A stretch of 43,898 nucleotides of DNA from an uncultured Clostridia bacterium. GTDB taxonomy: Bacteria > Bacillota > Clostridia > Christensenellales > Borkfalkiaceae. The notes under the pieces were generated by a model. It had not been told where the DNA came from, made no database searches, and saw only the letters and a list, made by a program, of their open reading frames with translations. The stretch is taken from NCBI GenBank assembly GCA_934796775.1, contig CAKVPH010000016.1, forward strand, positions 1-43,898, in the 5' to 3' direction. This document shows positions 7,904-14,753 of this stretch, piece by piece (the stretch's first letter is position 1; each line of letters starts with the position of its first letter). A program made the translations under genes and the position numbers.

Positions 7904-7951
7904 TTAAGCAATAAAAACTCCGCGAATTTTTCACGGGAAAAGAGAGGCATA

Positions 7952-8680
7952 ATGTTATACCTTATATATTACGGTTCGCTGGTAATTTTGATTCCCGGCA
8001 TTATATTTTCGATAATCGCACAGATAAAAATCAGAACGTCTTACGCAAAATATTCGCGTGTTCATGCACGCTCCGGAATTTCGGCAGACTCGATGAGCCG
8101 CAAATTTATTTCGGCATATGACCTGCACGGCGTAACCGTTCAACCGATAAATGGCGAGCTAACCGACAACTACAACCCCAAAAACGACGTTCTTTCGCTA
8201 TCGCAAGGTGTTTTTGGCAGTGACAGTATTGCCGCGCTCGGCGTAGCCGCTCACGAATGCGGACACGCCTGCCAGAAACGCGACGGCAGTTTTATGCTTA
8301 CACTTCGCTCCGTTTTAGTACCTGTAACTAATATCGGCTCGCGCCTTGCCGTGCCGGTTGCCATTTTAGGCGTTTTGCTTGAATGGATGATAGGCGGAAC
8401 GGGTGAAAACTTTGGCTCTTACGTTGTGGCGTTCGGAATTCTGCTTTATTCTTTAACTTCTATTTTTGCGCTTGTAACGCTGCCCGTTGAATTTAACGCG
8501 TCGCATCGCGCGCTTAAAATGCTTGACGAACAAGGCGTGCTTGAATCGGACGAACTGCGCGGCGCACGCAAAGTTTTAAGTGCGGCGGCAATGACTTACG
8601 TTGCATCGCTTATAATATCATTACTTTACCTGCTAAGATTTATAGCTATTTTAGGCTCGGTAAGAAAACGCAATAAATAA
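7952..8680 (+). CDS. YugP-like neutral zinc metallopeptidase
   Basis: Membrane-bound zinc peptidase of the YugP family, about 242 residues. An N-terminal membrane segment (about 4-22) is followed by a soluble part with NPKNDVLSLS and the zinc site AAHECGHACQ (HExxH form), then two or three hydrophobic segments in the second half. The third ligand is probably the Glu in LPVEFNASHRAL. ATG at 7952 follows GAGAGG; a longer in-frame start at 7895 lies inside the promoter and is rejected. It is driven by a perfect promoter at 7875. Substrates of this family are not established. Confidence 0.87.
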   Translation: MLYLIYYGSLVILIPGIIFSIIAQIKIRTSYAKYSRVHARSGISADSMSRKFISAYDLHGVTVQPINGELTDNYNPKNDVLSLSQGVFGSDSIAALGVAAHECGHACQKRDGSFMLTLRSVLVPVTNIGSRLAVPVAILGVLLEWMIGGTGENFGSYVVAFGILLYSLTSIFALVTLPVEFNASHRALKMLDEQGVLESDELRGARKVLSAAAMTYVASLIISLLYLLRFIAILGSVRKRNK

Positions 8681-8719
8681 TAGTCGCGATAAATAACAAT
8701 AAAATTACAAGGCGAAAAT

Positions 8720-9439
8720 ATGAAAATAATTGATTTATTAAAGAACAAAAAACAAGATTTATACGGACAAAAACCCGTTACCATAGCTTTTTTGGGCGAC
8801 AGCGTTACACAAGGTTGTTTTGAATGTTACCTGACAAACGAAACGTCGATTCAGACCGTTTTCGATTACAAAAGCGCGTACAGCACAAGAATTAAAGAAA
8901 TTTTAAATATCTTATACCCCGAAGTTCAGATAAACATTATAAATTCGGGCATAAGCGGAGACAGCACGGCGGTAGGCGCAACCAGAATCGAACGCGACGT
9001 TCTGCCTTTTAACCCCGACTTATGCGTTGTTTCGTACGGACTAAACGACAGTTGTGGCGGCGATATTCAAAGCTATAAAAATTCTCTTGATAAAATATTT
9101 AAAACGCTTAAATCCAACGATATAGAAACCATATTTTTAACGCAGAACGCAATGTGCGACCATGTAAGTTGCCATTTAACCGATAAACTAATTAAAAATT
9201 TAGCGGCTAATCTTTCCCTAATACAAAATAACGGCTCGTTAAAAGAAATTTTTGACGCGGCAAAAAGCGTTTGCCTTGAAAACGGAGTTACTGTTTGCGA
9301 TTTACACCCCGTATGGGAAAAACTTTTCGCCTGCGGAGTTGACACTACCGAGCTTTTGGCAAATAAACTAAATCACCCTATCCGCGAGTATCATTATTAC
9401 ATTGCAATAAAGCTTATTGAAACAATGTTCGGAATATAA
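8720..9439 (+). CDS. SGNH/GDSL-type esterase or lipase-like hydrolase
   Basis: Cytoplasmic-looking SGNH hydrolase, 239 residues, with no signal peptide. Block I is IAFLGDSVTQG with the nucleophile Ser; the Gly and Asn residues come from NSGISGDST and SYGLNDS; block V is CDLHPVW with the catalytic Asp and His. AAGGCG precedes the start. It follows the YugP-type gene by 39 bases on the same strand, so they may be cotranscribed, and it ends at a strong terminator (9466-9514). The family acts on esters, acetylated sugars or lipids; the substrate here is unknown. Confidence 0.87.
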   Translation: MKIIDLLKNKKQDLYGQKPVTIAFLGDSVTQGCFECYLTNETSIQTVFDYKSAYSTRIKEILNILYPEVQINIINSGISGDSTAVGATRIERDVLPFNPDLCVVSYGLNDSCGGDIQSYKNSLDKIFKTLKSNDIETIFLTQNAMCDHVSCHLTDKLIKNLAANLSLIQNNGSLKEIFDAAKSVCLENGVTVCDLHPVWEKLFACGVDTTELLANKLNHPIREYHYYIAIKLIETMFGI

Positions 9440-9465
9440 TCAGATTTACCAAGCAAAATAAAATC

Positions 9466-9514
9466 GGCGGCAACCTGAAAGCGTCACAAAGCTTAAAGGT
9501 TACCGCCTTTTTTT
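9466..9514 (+). terminator. intrinsic terminator after SGNH hydrolase
   Basis: GGCGGCAACCT (9466-9476) pairs with AGGTTACCGCC (about 9497-9507) with one mismatch, followed by TTTTTTT. Confidence 0.85.
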
Positions 9515-9540
9515 AAAAAAAGTATTGCTTAATTATATAA

Positions 9541-9574
9541 AAGCCCCGATAATCGACTTATATGCGGATTTTTA
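9541..9574 (-). repeat. dispersed core element at XRE stop codon
   Basis: On minus: AAAAATCCGC, ATATAAGTCGATTAT (14 of 15 core bases), CGGGGCTTTT. It begins at the stop codon of the XRE gene and lies on its sense strand. The ends AATCCG and CGGGGCTT can pair imperfectly. Confidence 0.78.
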
Positions 9575-9787
9575 GAATTTATTAACACATAATATATCCG
9601 CAGGATCAACGTCTAAAATAATGCATAGATTTGCAAACGTATCAAGCGCGGGCATTTTATCGCCCTTGATATAATGCGATACGGTCTGTTGCGAAATGCC
9701 CAACCTCTTTCCTATTTCGGTCTGAGTAAGTCCGCTATGTTTAATTGCTTCAGCTATTTTTAATTGAATATCTTTTATTGTAACCAT
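9572..9787 (-). CDS. small XRE-family helix-turn-helix regulator
   Basis: 71 residues, almost nothing but a Cro/C1-type DNA-binding domain: LTQTEIGKRLGISQQTVSHY carries the helix-turn-helix (about 20-39), followed by the usual fold-closing helices with ANLCIILDVDPADIL. No sensor domain is visible. ATG at 9785-9787 has no Shine-Dalgarno sequence; a TGTATA box ends six or seven bases ahead of it, so the mRNA may be leaderless. A perfect 11-base inverted repeat lies 17 bases upstream and covers a strong promoter pointing the other way, so autoregulation and control of that divergent transcript are likely but inferred. Confidence 0.85.
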   Translation of the reverse strand: MVTIKDIQLKIAEAIKHSGLTQTEIGKRLGISQQTVSHYIKGDKMPALDTFANLCIILDVDPADILCVNKF

Positions 9788-9803
9788 ATGAAAAATATAC
9801 AGC

Positions 9804-9837
9804 TATCAGGCGTAAAACGCTTGACATACGCCTGATA
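9804..9837. promoter_or_regulatory. operator: 11-base inverted repeat beside XRE gene
   Basis: TATCAGGCGTA (9804-9814) and TACGCCTGATA (9827-9837) are perfect inverted copies 12 bases apart. The right arm also overlaps a smaller palindrome ACGCCTGATAGGCGT (9828-9842). The spacing of about 23 bases centre to centre, roughly two helical turns, suits two dimers or a tetramer of the neighbouring XRE protein. Confidence 0.75.
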
Positions 9838-9850
9838 GGCGTGCTAATAT
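9821..9850 (+). promoter_or_regulatory. divergent promoter into gene-free DNA
   Basis: TTGACA (9821-9826), an 18-base spacer, then TAATAT (9845-9850). It points away from the XRE gene and would start near 9857. No reading frame follows; the transcript could run to the terminator at 9981-10026. Confidence 0.65.
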
Positions 9851-9951
9851 ATTATTACAATAAATACAGCAAATTAAACCACCCCGACGAAGCTTATACG
9901 GTCGGTGCCTTATTTCAGTTACGTTTTTAACGAAATAATTCATATCCCCTT

Positions 9952-9980
9952 CAATAATCGACTTATAGGCGGACTTTTTT
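9952..9980 (-). repeat. dispersed core element, exact core
   Basis: Minus strand: AAAAAAGTCCGC, then the exact core CTATAAGTCGATTAT (9954-9968), then TGAA. It follows the terminator of the AraC-type gene on that gene's sense strand. Confidence 0.8.
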
Positions 9981-10026
9981 AAAAAACAGCGAAGCTATAC
10001 GTTTCAAATAGCTCCGCTGTTTTTTT
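9981..10026. terminator. strong bidirectional terminator
   Basis: AAAAAACAGCG-A-AGCTAT pairs with ATAGCT-C-CGCTGTTTTTT, one mismatch, with T runs on both strands. It ends the AraC-type gene on minus and could end a plus-strand transcript from the XRE-controlled promoter. Confidence 0.88.
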
Positions 10027-10036
10027 CGTTTAAACA

Positions 10037-10894
10037 TTATTTCTTTTTTACGGGAATCCAGATTTCGCAGTAATAATTTTTGTCTGATGTGCCGTTTTTA
10101 TACTTTCCGGGATCGTCGTAATATTCCATACAATAACCGGCGGCAAACTCGTATTCTTTTAATGCGGGTAGCCATTCGGTGTAAATTTTAGTATTCACGC
10201 CCTGCAGCGCATCAGGCAAAGCCCCAACGCACGGAAAAACCGCCCAGGTAAAAGCAGGAATTGTTTTCACCGTAAAACCTTCGGGAACGACAGTTCCGTC
10301 GGTGTAAGGATCGGCAATTAAATACTCGAAAGTTTCGTTGCCCATTTTTTCGTCAATGTTTACGCCGTAAGTTCCCATCACTATTGATCCTTTGCCCGAA
10401 GCAAAATGTTCGCGCCAAAATTCGGGGATCATTTTTTTTGCGTTTTCGTAAGTAAAGCCCTTGGCATTGCCAAGCACTTTAAAGCTTTGTTTGTTTACGA
10501 TTTTGTAGTCCATAAGATAACCTCCTTCAAGAGAAAATTTTATTCTCAGCGGAGCAAAAGTTTTAAGCGTAACGCCGTCTTTACGGGCGGCAACGGGAGT
10601 TACCCCGTGAAAACGAGTAAAGGCTTTTGTAAAACTGTCGGGCGAATCGTAACCGTATTTTAAAGCGATATCTATAATTTTTTCATCGGTAGCAACAAGT
10701 TCTCTGCCTGCAAGCGCAAGCCTGCGATTGCGTATATATTCGGCAACCGTGAACCCGCACAACATGGTAAAACCTTTTTGAAAGTAAAAAGGCGATACGT
10801 TTACCGCACCCGCAATATTATTTGCGGACAGTTCATCTGTGATATGCTCTTCTATATACTGTATAGAATCGCCTACAATTTTCATCCATTCCAT
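10037..10894 (-). CDS. AraC-family regulator with GyrI-like effector-binding domain
   Basis: 285 residues. The N-terminal half is a double helix-turn-helix of AraC type (ELSANNIAGAVNVSPFYFQK; IIDIALKYGYDSPDSFTKAF with the family's FTRFHGVTP end). From about 120 on there is a GyrI/BmrR-like ligand-binding fold (FKVLGNAKGFTYENA near the start, FTVKTIPAFTWAVFPCVG in the middle, CEIWIPV at the end). Relatives such as Rob and SoxS-like regulators sense small hydrophobic compounds. AAAAGGA precedes the start. It is separated from its neighbours by a strong terminator; the target genes are not evident. Confidence 0.92.
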   Translation of the reverse strand: MEWMKIVGDSIQYIEEHITDELSANNIAGAVNVSPFYFQKGFTMLCGFTVAEYIRNRRLALAGRELVATDEKIIDIALKYGYDSPDSFTKAFTRFHGVTPVAARKDGVTLKTFAPLRIKFSLEGGYLMDYKIVNKQSFKVLGNAKGFTYENAKKMIPEFWREHFASGKGSIVMGTYGVNIDEKMGNETFEYLIADPYTDGTVVPEGFTVKTIPAFTWAVFPCVGALPDALQGVNTKIYTEWLPALKEYEFAAGYCMEYYDDPGKYKNGTSDKNYYCEIWIPVKKK

Positions 10895-11036
10895 TTGCTT
10901 GTTCCTTTTGCTTTGCTTATGGGCTTATTATAGCTTAAAAAACAAAATTTTTCTCGACATTTTGTGCTTAGTTTTGTCCTTAATTTTTCAGCTTCGCGCA
11001 TTTGATATAAACGCAAAAAAATTCTTATTTTACCCC

Positions 11037-11065
11037 TTGTTATTTTTATAAAGTTATGTTACAAT
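11037..11065 (+). promoter_or_regulatory. promoter of leaderless acyltransferase gene
   Basis: TTGTTA (11037-11042), 17 bases, TACAAT (11060-11065). The expected start site is at or within a base or two of the ATG at 11072, which has no Shine-Dalgarno sequence. Confidence 0.6.
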
Positions 11066-11071
11066 ATAATT

Positions 11072-12103
11072 ATGAATAAGAGGGCGTTCGGTTTAAAAGA
11101 CGTAAGCTCAGCCCGCAATTTTATTTACGGCTTTGCTATAATTTGGATTATATTTTACCATAGCGCGCTTTTGCCCGCAAGTAAATCTTTTAGCGATATA
11201 AAATATTACGGCGACTGCGGCGTGGAAATTTTCTTTTTGCTTTCGGGAATCTGTTTGTATTTTTCATACGGCAAAAAACCTGAAGCTTTGCCCTTTTTTA
11301 AACGCCGCGCGGCAAGAGTTTTTCCGCCGTATTTAATAATTTACGGCATAGTTTTTATATATCTGGATATTATATCTTCGTTTAACATAGGTCAATTTTT
11401 GCTCGACTACACAATGCTCGATTTTTGGCTGCACGGGCTTGGAAGAGCGCCTTGGTTTCTTGCCGGAATTATAGTTTTTTATTGCATTTACCCGCTCGTT
11501 TTTAAAATTTTTTTCGGCGGGCAAAAATATAAAGCTCTTTATATCGTGATTTTTTGCACCGCTTTAGCGGCAATTATAGTTGCTTTGGTAAAATTTTATC
11601 CGCACCTTAATATATTTACCGTTCGCATACCCGTCTTTATAATCGGCTCGCTTTTTGGCAAGCTTGTGTTTGAGGACTACGGCGTTAAAATATGGCAGAT
11701 AATTTTAATTGCAGTGCTAACGGTTTTAAGTTATTTTTTGTTTAAAAGCTATCCGTTACAGCTTGGAACGCGCAATTTATTTTACATATTTTTGAGTTTT
11801 TCACTCATCATGGCGCTATCGGAAATTTATAAATTATTTGCAAAGTTTATACCTGTTTTAAACGTACCGTTTGAATTTACGGGTAAAATTTCGTTAGAAA
11901 TTTATTTGTGCCACGAAAAGATTCAGGAGTTTCTGTTCCGAATTTTAAACGCATTCGGATTAAACGTGGAGTTTAACCAAAAATGGTATCAGTGGCTGTG
12001 CATTGCGCTTGCAATACTATTATCGTTTTTAATAAACCGACTGTGCTCATTGCTTACGCGTCCCAAAAAAGACAGACAAAAAACAGAAAATGCAGCGCAA
12101 TAA
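11072..12103 (+). CDS. acyltransferase 3 family membrane protein
   Basis: Acyltransferase_3-type integral membrane enzyme, 343 residues, with about ten hydrophobic segments. Family features are the N-terminal segment with IWIIFYHSALLP (catalytic His), GVEIFFLLSGICLYFS, FFKRRAARVFPPYLI and a C-terminal region with SLEIYLCHEKI. Such proteins O-acetylate or succinylate cell-surface sugars; the acceptor here is unknown. The gene appears leaderless: its -10 box ends six bases before the ATG. It stands alone between an AraC-type gene on minus and a small membrane protein 40 bases downstream, which may share its transcript. Confidence 0.88.
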   Translation: MNKRAFGLKDVSSARNFIYGFAIIWIIFYHSALLPASKSFSDIKYYGDCGVEIFFLLSGICLYFSYGKKPEALPFFKRRAARVFPPYLIIYGIVFIYLDIISSFNIGQFLLDYTMLDFWLHGLGRAPWFLAGIIVFYCIYPLVFKIFFGGQKYKALYIVIFCTALAAIIVALVKFYPHLNIFTVRIPVFIIGSLFGKLVFEDYGVKIWQIILIAVLTVLSYFLFKSYPLQLGTRNLFYIFLSFSLIMALSEIYKLFAKFIPVLNVPFEFTGKISLEIYLCHEKIQEFLFRILNAFGLNVEFNQKWYQWLCIALAILLSFLINRLCSLLTRPKKDRQKTENAAQ

Positions 12104-12143
12104 ATTAAGCGCAGAAAAATAATTAAAGTTAAAGGAGTAAATT

Positions 12144-12467
12144 ATGAGATTAGACACGAATATAGAAAAACTGCTTACTTCGGATTCGGTAGCGGAATTT
12201 CTTAAAAGCAGATGCGAAACACAATTAAAAGTTACAAGTATTATTATGCCGATTTTTTCGGCACTGTTTATAATAACGGGAATAATACTGCTTTTTGTTA
12301 TAAAAGATTTTGCTTTGCCGGGGATTATGTTTATATTCAGCGGAACTTTATTTTTAGTTTGGTTTTTTATAATGCGAGCCATAATTAAAAATCAATTAAA
12401 CACGATTAAAAAGATAATCGAGAAAAAAGAACGCGAAAAAGACCGGCAAAAACAAGAACAAGTTTAA
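12144..12467 (+). CDS. small membrane protein of unknown function
   Basis: 107 residues, not recognised. It has a hydrophilic N terminus of about 30 residues, two membrane segments (about 32-54 and 58-80) and a charged tail rich in Lys, Glu and Gln (IIEKKEREKDRQKQEQ), probably cytoplasmic and helical. AAAGGAG stands eight bases before the ATG. It follows the acyltransferase by 40 bases on the same strand and ends at a strong terminator, so it was likely placed in that transcript. Function cannot be inferred. Confidence 0.7.
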   Translation: MRLDTNIEKLLTSDSVAEFLKSRCETQLKVTSIIMPIFSALFIITGIILLFVIKDFALPGIMFIFSGTLFLVWFFIMRAIIKNQLNTIKKIIEKKEREKDRQKQEQV

Positions 12468-12484
12468 AACGCTAAAAACATTTT

Positions 12485-12516
12485 CGGCGGGCAAATTTTT
12501 GCCCGCCGATTTTTTA
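12485..12516 (+). terminator. intrinsic terminator
   Basis: CGGCGGGCAAA pairs perfectly with TTTGCCCGCCG, followed by ATTTTTTA. It lies 18 bases after the small membrane protein gene. Confidence 0.9.
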
Positions 12517-12537
12517 TATATAACTTATTTTACGCCA

Positions 12538-12570
12538 TAAAAGTGCGCCTATAGCACCGTTATCGCATAT
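12538..12570 (+). repeat. dispersed core element, diverged
   Basis: TAAAAGTGCGC, then CTATAGCACCGTTAT, then CGCATATT. The left flank and outer core are conserved while the centre (AGTCG) is replaced by GCACC. It follows the terminator at 12485 on the sense strand of the gene before it. Confidence 0.65.
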
Positions 12571-12708
12571 TCCGGCCATTCTTTGAACACCTAACAAAGT
12601 ATGTTAACGTAGCAAATAATTTTGCGGCGTTTTGTTTTTTGCACCCTTTAAGGTCTTTTATATTAAAGCAATAGATCTTTCTTTGTGAATTTTAATGCGC
12701 CGGTTAAT

Positions 12709-13455
12709 TTATAAATTTAAAAGTTTTAAAAATCTTTTATCGTTCATCTGTTCGTTTGTAAGATACTTCCCGTCTGAAAATAATGCGTATGTAGTAACGG
12801 GCGTAGGCGCGTTTTGCGCGTCTGATTTACTTTGCAAATGGATGGCTTTAAATTGCACGCCGTGTTCTTTTGCCAGCTGCTCTATAATCGGAACGTATTT
12901 TGCATTAAACGGACATTGACTTGTGTAATACAAAACGTAGCCTTTATCTTCTGTGTGTGGGTGTTTTGCACACTCTTTAAATTTTGGCAGTGACGCGTCT
13001 TTTGAAAAAGGCAAGTACCACAGCTGAATTCCGTTATCCGCTTCGTCGCAAACGGTAAAGCCTTTGTAACTCAAAAACTTAGGATCGGCTAAAAACGGCT
13101 TTTTCTTTTGTGAAGATAAAATACAGAGTCCGACTTTGCCCTTATTTTTGCTGTCCTGTATGCAGGCGTTAAGCAGTTCTGCACCATAGCCGTGTCCTTT
13201 AAAAGAACCAGCCACCCACATACAATTTATATACATGTATCCGTCGGCTAAAATAGGATTCCATGCGTTTTCGGCGGGGATATATTCTATAAAACACTTT
13301 CCGCGCTCTGCACTTTTTAAAAACACCAGACCATCGTCAAACAGCTTGCTAAGCCAAGCTTTTTTTGATGCAACCTGAACGTCGTTGTTGTTTGATATAG
13401 CGCAACAAATATGCTCTTTTTCTATGTTTTCGTTTGTAACTTTAATGTATTCCAT
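12709..13455 (-). CDS. GNAT N-acetyltransferase with YoaP-like C-terminal domain
   Basis: 248 residues in two parts. Residues about 1-150 form a GNAT acetyl-CoA-dependent transferase, with the CoA-binding loop region MWVAGSFKGHGYGAELL. Residues about 165-248 match the YoaP-type extension, a thioredoxin-like piece with YYTSQCPFNAKYVPIIEQLA and a short following sheet. The combination is known in Firmicutes, but no acceptor substrate is established. A run of GGCGGTG sits ahead of the ATG. It is a single gene; the next gene upstream on minus is 457 bases away. Confidence 0.85.
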   Translation of the reverse strand: MEYIKVTNENIEKEHICCAISNNNDVQVASKKAWLSKLFDDGLVFLKSAERGKCFIEYIPAENAWNPILADGYMYINCMWVAGSFKGHGYGAELLNACIQDSKNKGKVGLCILSSQKKKPFLADPKFLSYKGFTVCDEADNGIQLWYLPFSKDASLPKFKECAKHPHTEDKGYVLYYTSQCPFNAKYVPIIEQLAKEHGVQFKAIHLQSKSDAQNAPTPVTTYALFSDGKYLTNEQMNDKRFLKLLNL

Positions 13456-13630
13456 AAGGACACCGCCTTTATTTTACCAATTTTGTACGCATAGTATAAC
13501 AAACATAAGATTTATTGTCAATAAACATATTATAAATAACAACTATTTGTCTAAAACAATTAAGTCAGGCGGCTCGTAACGGTTATGCCCTTGCAAACTT
13601 TTTTTATATTGTACGCTCTGTTTTTTAATT

Positions 13631-13664
13631 AAAAGTCGGGCTATATGTTCGTTAATCGCACTTT
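13631..13664 (+). repeat. dispersed core element, diverged
   Basis: AAAAGTCGGG, then CTATATGTTCGTTAAT, then CGCACTTT. The AAAAGT and CACTTT ends are inverted. Its sequence is closest to the match inside tatD at 39895. Confidence 0.65.
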
Positions 13665-13721
13665 CGTGATAAAAAACATTGCTAATAAAATACTATTTTT
13701 TACATTAAAAATCAAGCTGTT

Positions 13722-13798
13722 TGAGAAAAATTTTCTCATTTTTTAAAAATATAATGTGAAAAAATTTCTCATTTATGTTTTTTTAAATGAGAAATTTT
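13722..13798. promoter_or_regulatory. cluster of TGAGAAA palindromes around a TATAAT box
   Basis: A perfect palindrome TGAGAAAAATTTTCTCA is at 13722-13738, a TATAAT box at 13750-13755, and a perfect 14-base inverted repeat at 13761-13774 and 13785-13798 whose arms contain ATTTCTCAT/ATGAGAAAT. The arrangement looks like operator sites flanking a promoter, although no good -35 box is seen at 17 bases. Confidence 0.5.
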
Positions 13799-13867
13799 AT
13801 ATCGTTAAAGATATGATAAGACAGTCAAACGGACTGCGAGGCTAAAAAAATATCCGACATTATAATT

Positions 13868-13900
13868 TAAAGAGATCGGCAAAAGCCGTTCTCTTTTTTT
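13868..13900 (+). terminator. intrinsic terminator facing plus
   Basis: AAGAGA-T-CGGC pairs with GCCG-T-TCTCTT over AAAA, with seven T following on plus. No plus-strand gene lies ahead of it, which suggests an unrecognised short transcript; on minus it could weakly serve the preceding region. Confidence 0.7.
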
Positions 13901-13911
13901 ACGTTAAGTAT

Positions 13912-14625
13912 TTATGACGCGTTAGCGTTATATACGTTTTTTATACTCTCTTTTTCGGCGTCATGAATGACTGTATTTTTTATTTCGTCAATAAATTTAT
14001 TTGTTATTAAACGCAATTCTTTATAAATAGCACTTTGGGTATTTATTTTGTTTACGTTTTCAAGCGTATAAATTTTTTTATAATTTTCAATGCCTGAATT
14101 TTTTATTAAATAAGAGGTAAATGCTCCGGCAATCGGATAAGTTATTGAACAATCATAATTATAAAATTCCTGATTATTCAATAATTTTATGGGATCAATA
14201 AAATTATTTTCATCAATAAAAAACTTGCACAAAAACTCATTTTTTACGTTCCACCAGCATTTATCAAAATGCATGGCTAAACCTTCGCTTAAAAAGTCAG
14301 AATAAGATATTCCGAACTCTTCCGAAATTAAATGCGCGTCCTCATGCGGACCGATACATTTAATTTCGTCCGTGTAAACCGCATACACACTCTTAGTTAA
14401 AATACACGCAAGTCCGTTTACCGGATATTGATAACCTGCCATTTCGGCTACTTCTTCAGGCGTATTAACCAAATAATAATTTATGAGCGATTCATATTTT
14501 ACGTTCAACGTTTGAGTTATATCCGCATATGCTTGTTCTTGTCTTTTTGCGATAGCTTCAATATCTCTTTCGGCTGTTTTATTATTAACACAATGAAAAA
14601 TATAATGTTTTGTTTTATAATCCAT
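13912..14625 (-). CDS. putative HEDAH-type zinc metallopeptidase
   Basis: 237 residues, family not recognised. The segment CIGPHEDAHLISEEFGIS contains an HExxH zinc site (HEDAH), and SYSDFLSEGLAMHFDKCWW about 20 residues later offers a Glu in the spacing expected for a gluzincin third ligand. A middle SITYPIAGAFTSYLIKNSGI resembles the helix seen after the active site in peptidase MA-like proteins. There is no signal peptide or membrane segment, so it should be cytoplasmic. GGGAGAA stands ahead of the ATG at longer spacing than usual. The composition is AT-rich. The neighbours give no functional hint. Confidence 0.65.
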   Translation of the reverse strand: MDYKTKHYIFHCVNNKTAERDIEAIAKRQEQAYADITQTLNVKYESLINYYLVNTPEEVAEMAGYQYPVNGLACILTKSVYAVYTDEIKCIGPHEDAHLISEEFGISYSDFLSEGLAMHFDKCWWNVKNEFLCKFFIDENNFIDPIKLLNNQEFYNYDCSITYPIAGAFTSYLIKNSGIENYKKIYTLENVNKINTQSAIYKELRLITNKFIDEIKNTVIHDAEKESIKNVYNANAS

Positions 14626-14711
14626 TATTTGCTGTTTTCTCCCATCGATTTTTCTTTTAACAAACTATAATATATTTTATAGTTTAAAGTGTTCGGCGTT
14701 ATTCATTCTTA

Positions 14712-14753
14712 TTCTTAAGAGAATACCCCCCCTCTTCTTAAGAGAATACCCCC
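14712..14753. repeat. tandem duplication at the end of the MATE gene
   Basis: TTCTTAAGAGAATACCCCC occurs at 14712-14730 and again at 14735-14753. On minus the upstream copy contains the last codons and stop of the MATE gene; the second is a duplicate just beyond the stop. Period 23 bases. Confidence 0.9.

Larger units (their letters stand above)
9857..10026 (+). ncRNA. candidate small RNA from XRE-controlled promoter
   Basis: From the predicted start near 9857 the plus strand contains a CCGAC/GTCGG hairpin around 9888-9906 and an ATTTC/GAAAT hairpin around 9913-9938, then the core element and the strong terminator. No reading frame with a start signal is seen. A transcript of roughly 90-170 nucleotides is possible. 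This is inference from promoter and terminator positions only. Confidence 0.35.
13456..13911. other. gene-free region with TGAGAAA palindromes
   Basis: No gene is visible. It holds a core element (13631), three TGAGAAA-type palindromic sites around a TATAAT box (13722-13798), a small hairpin CAGTC/GACTG near 13821-13835 and a terminator at 13868-13900 whose T run faces plus. Confidence 0.7.
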
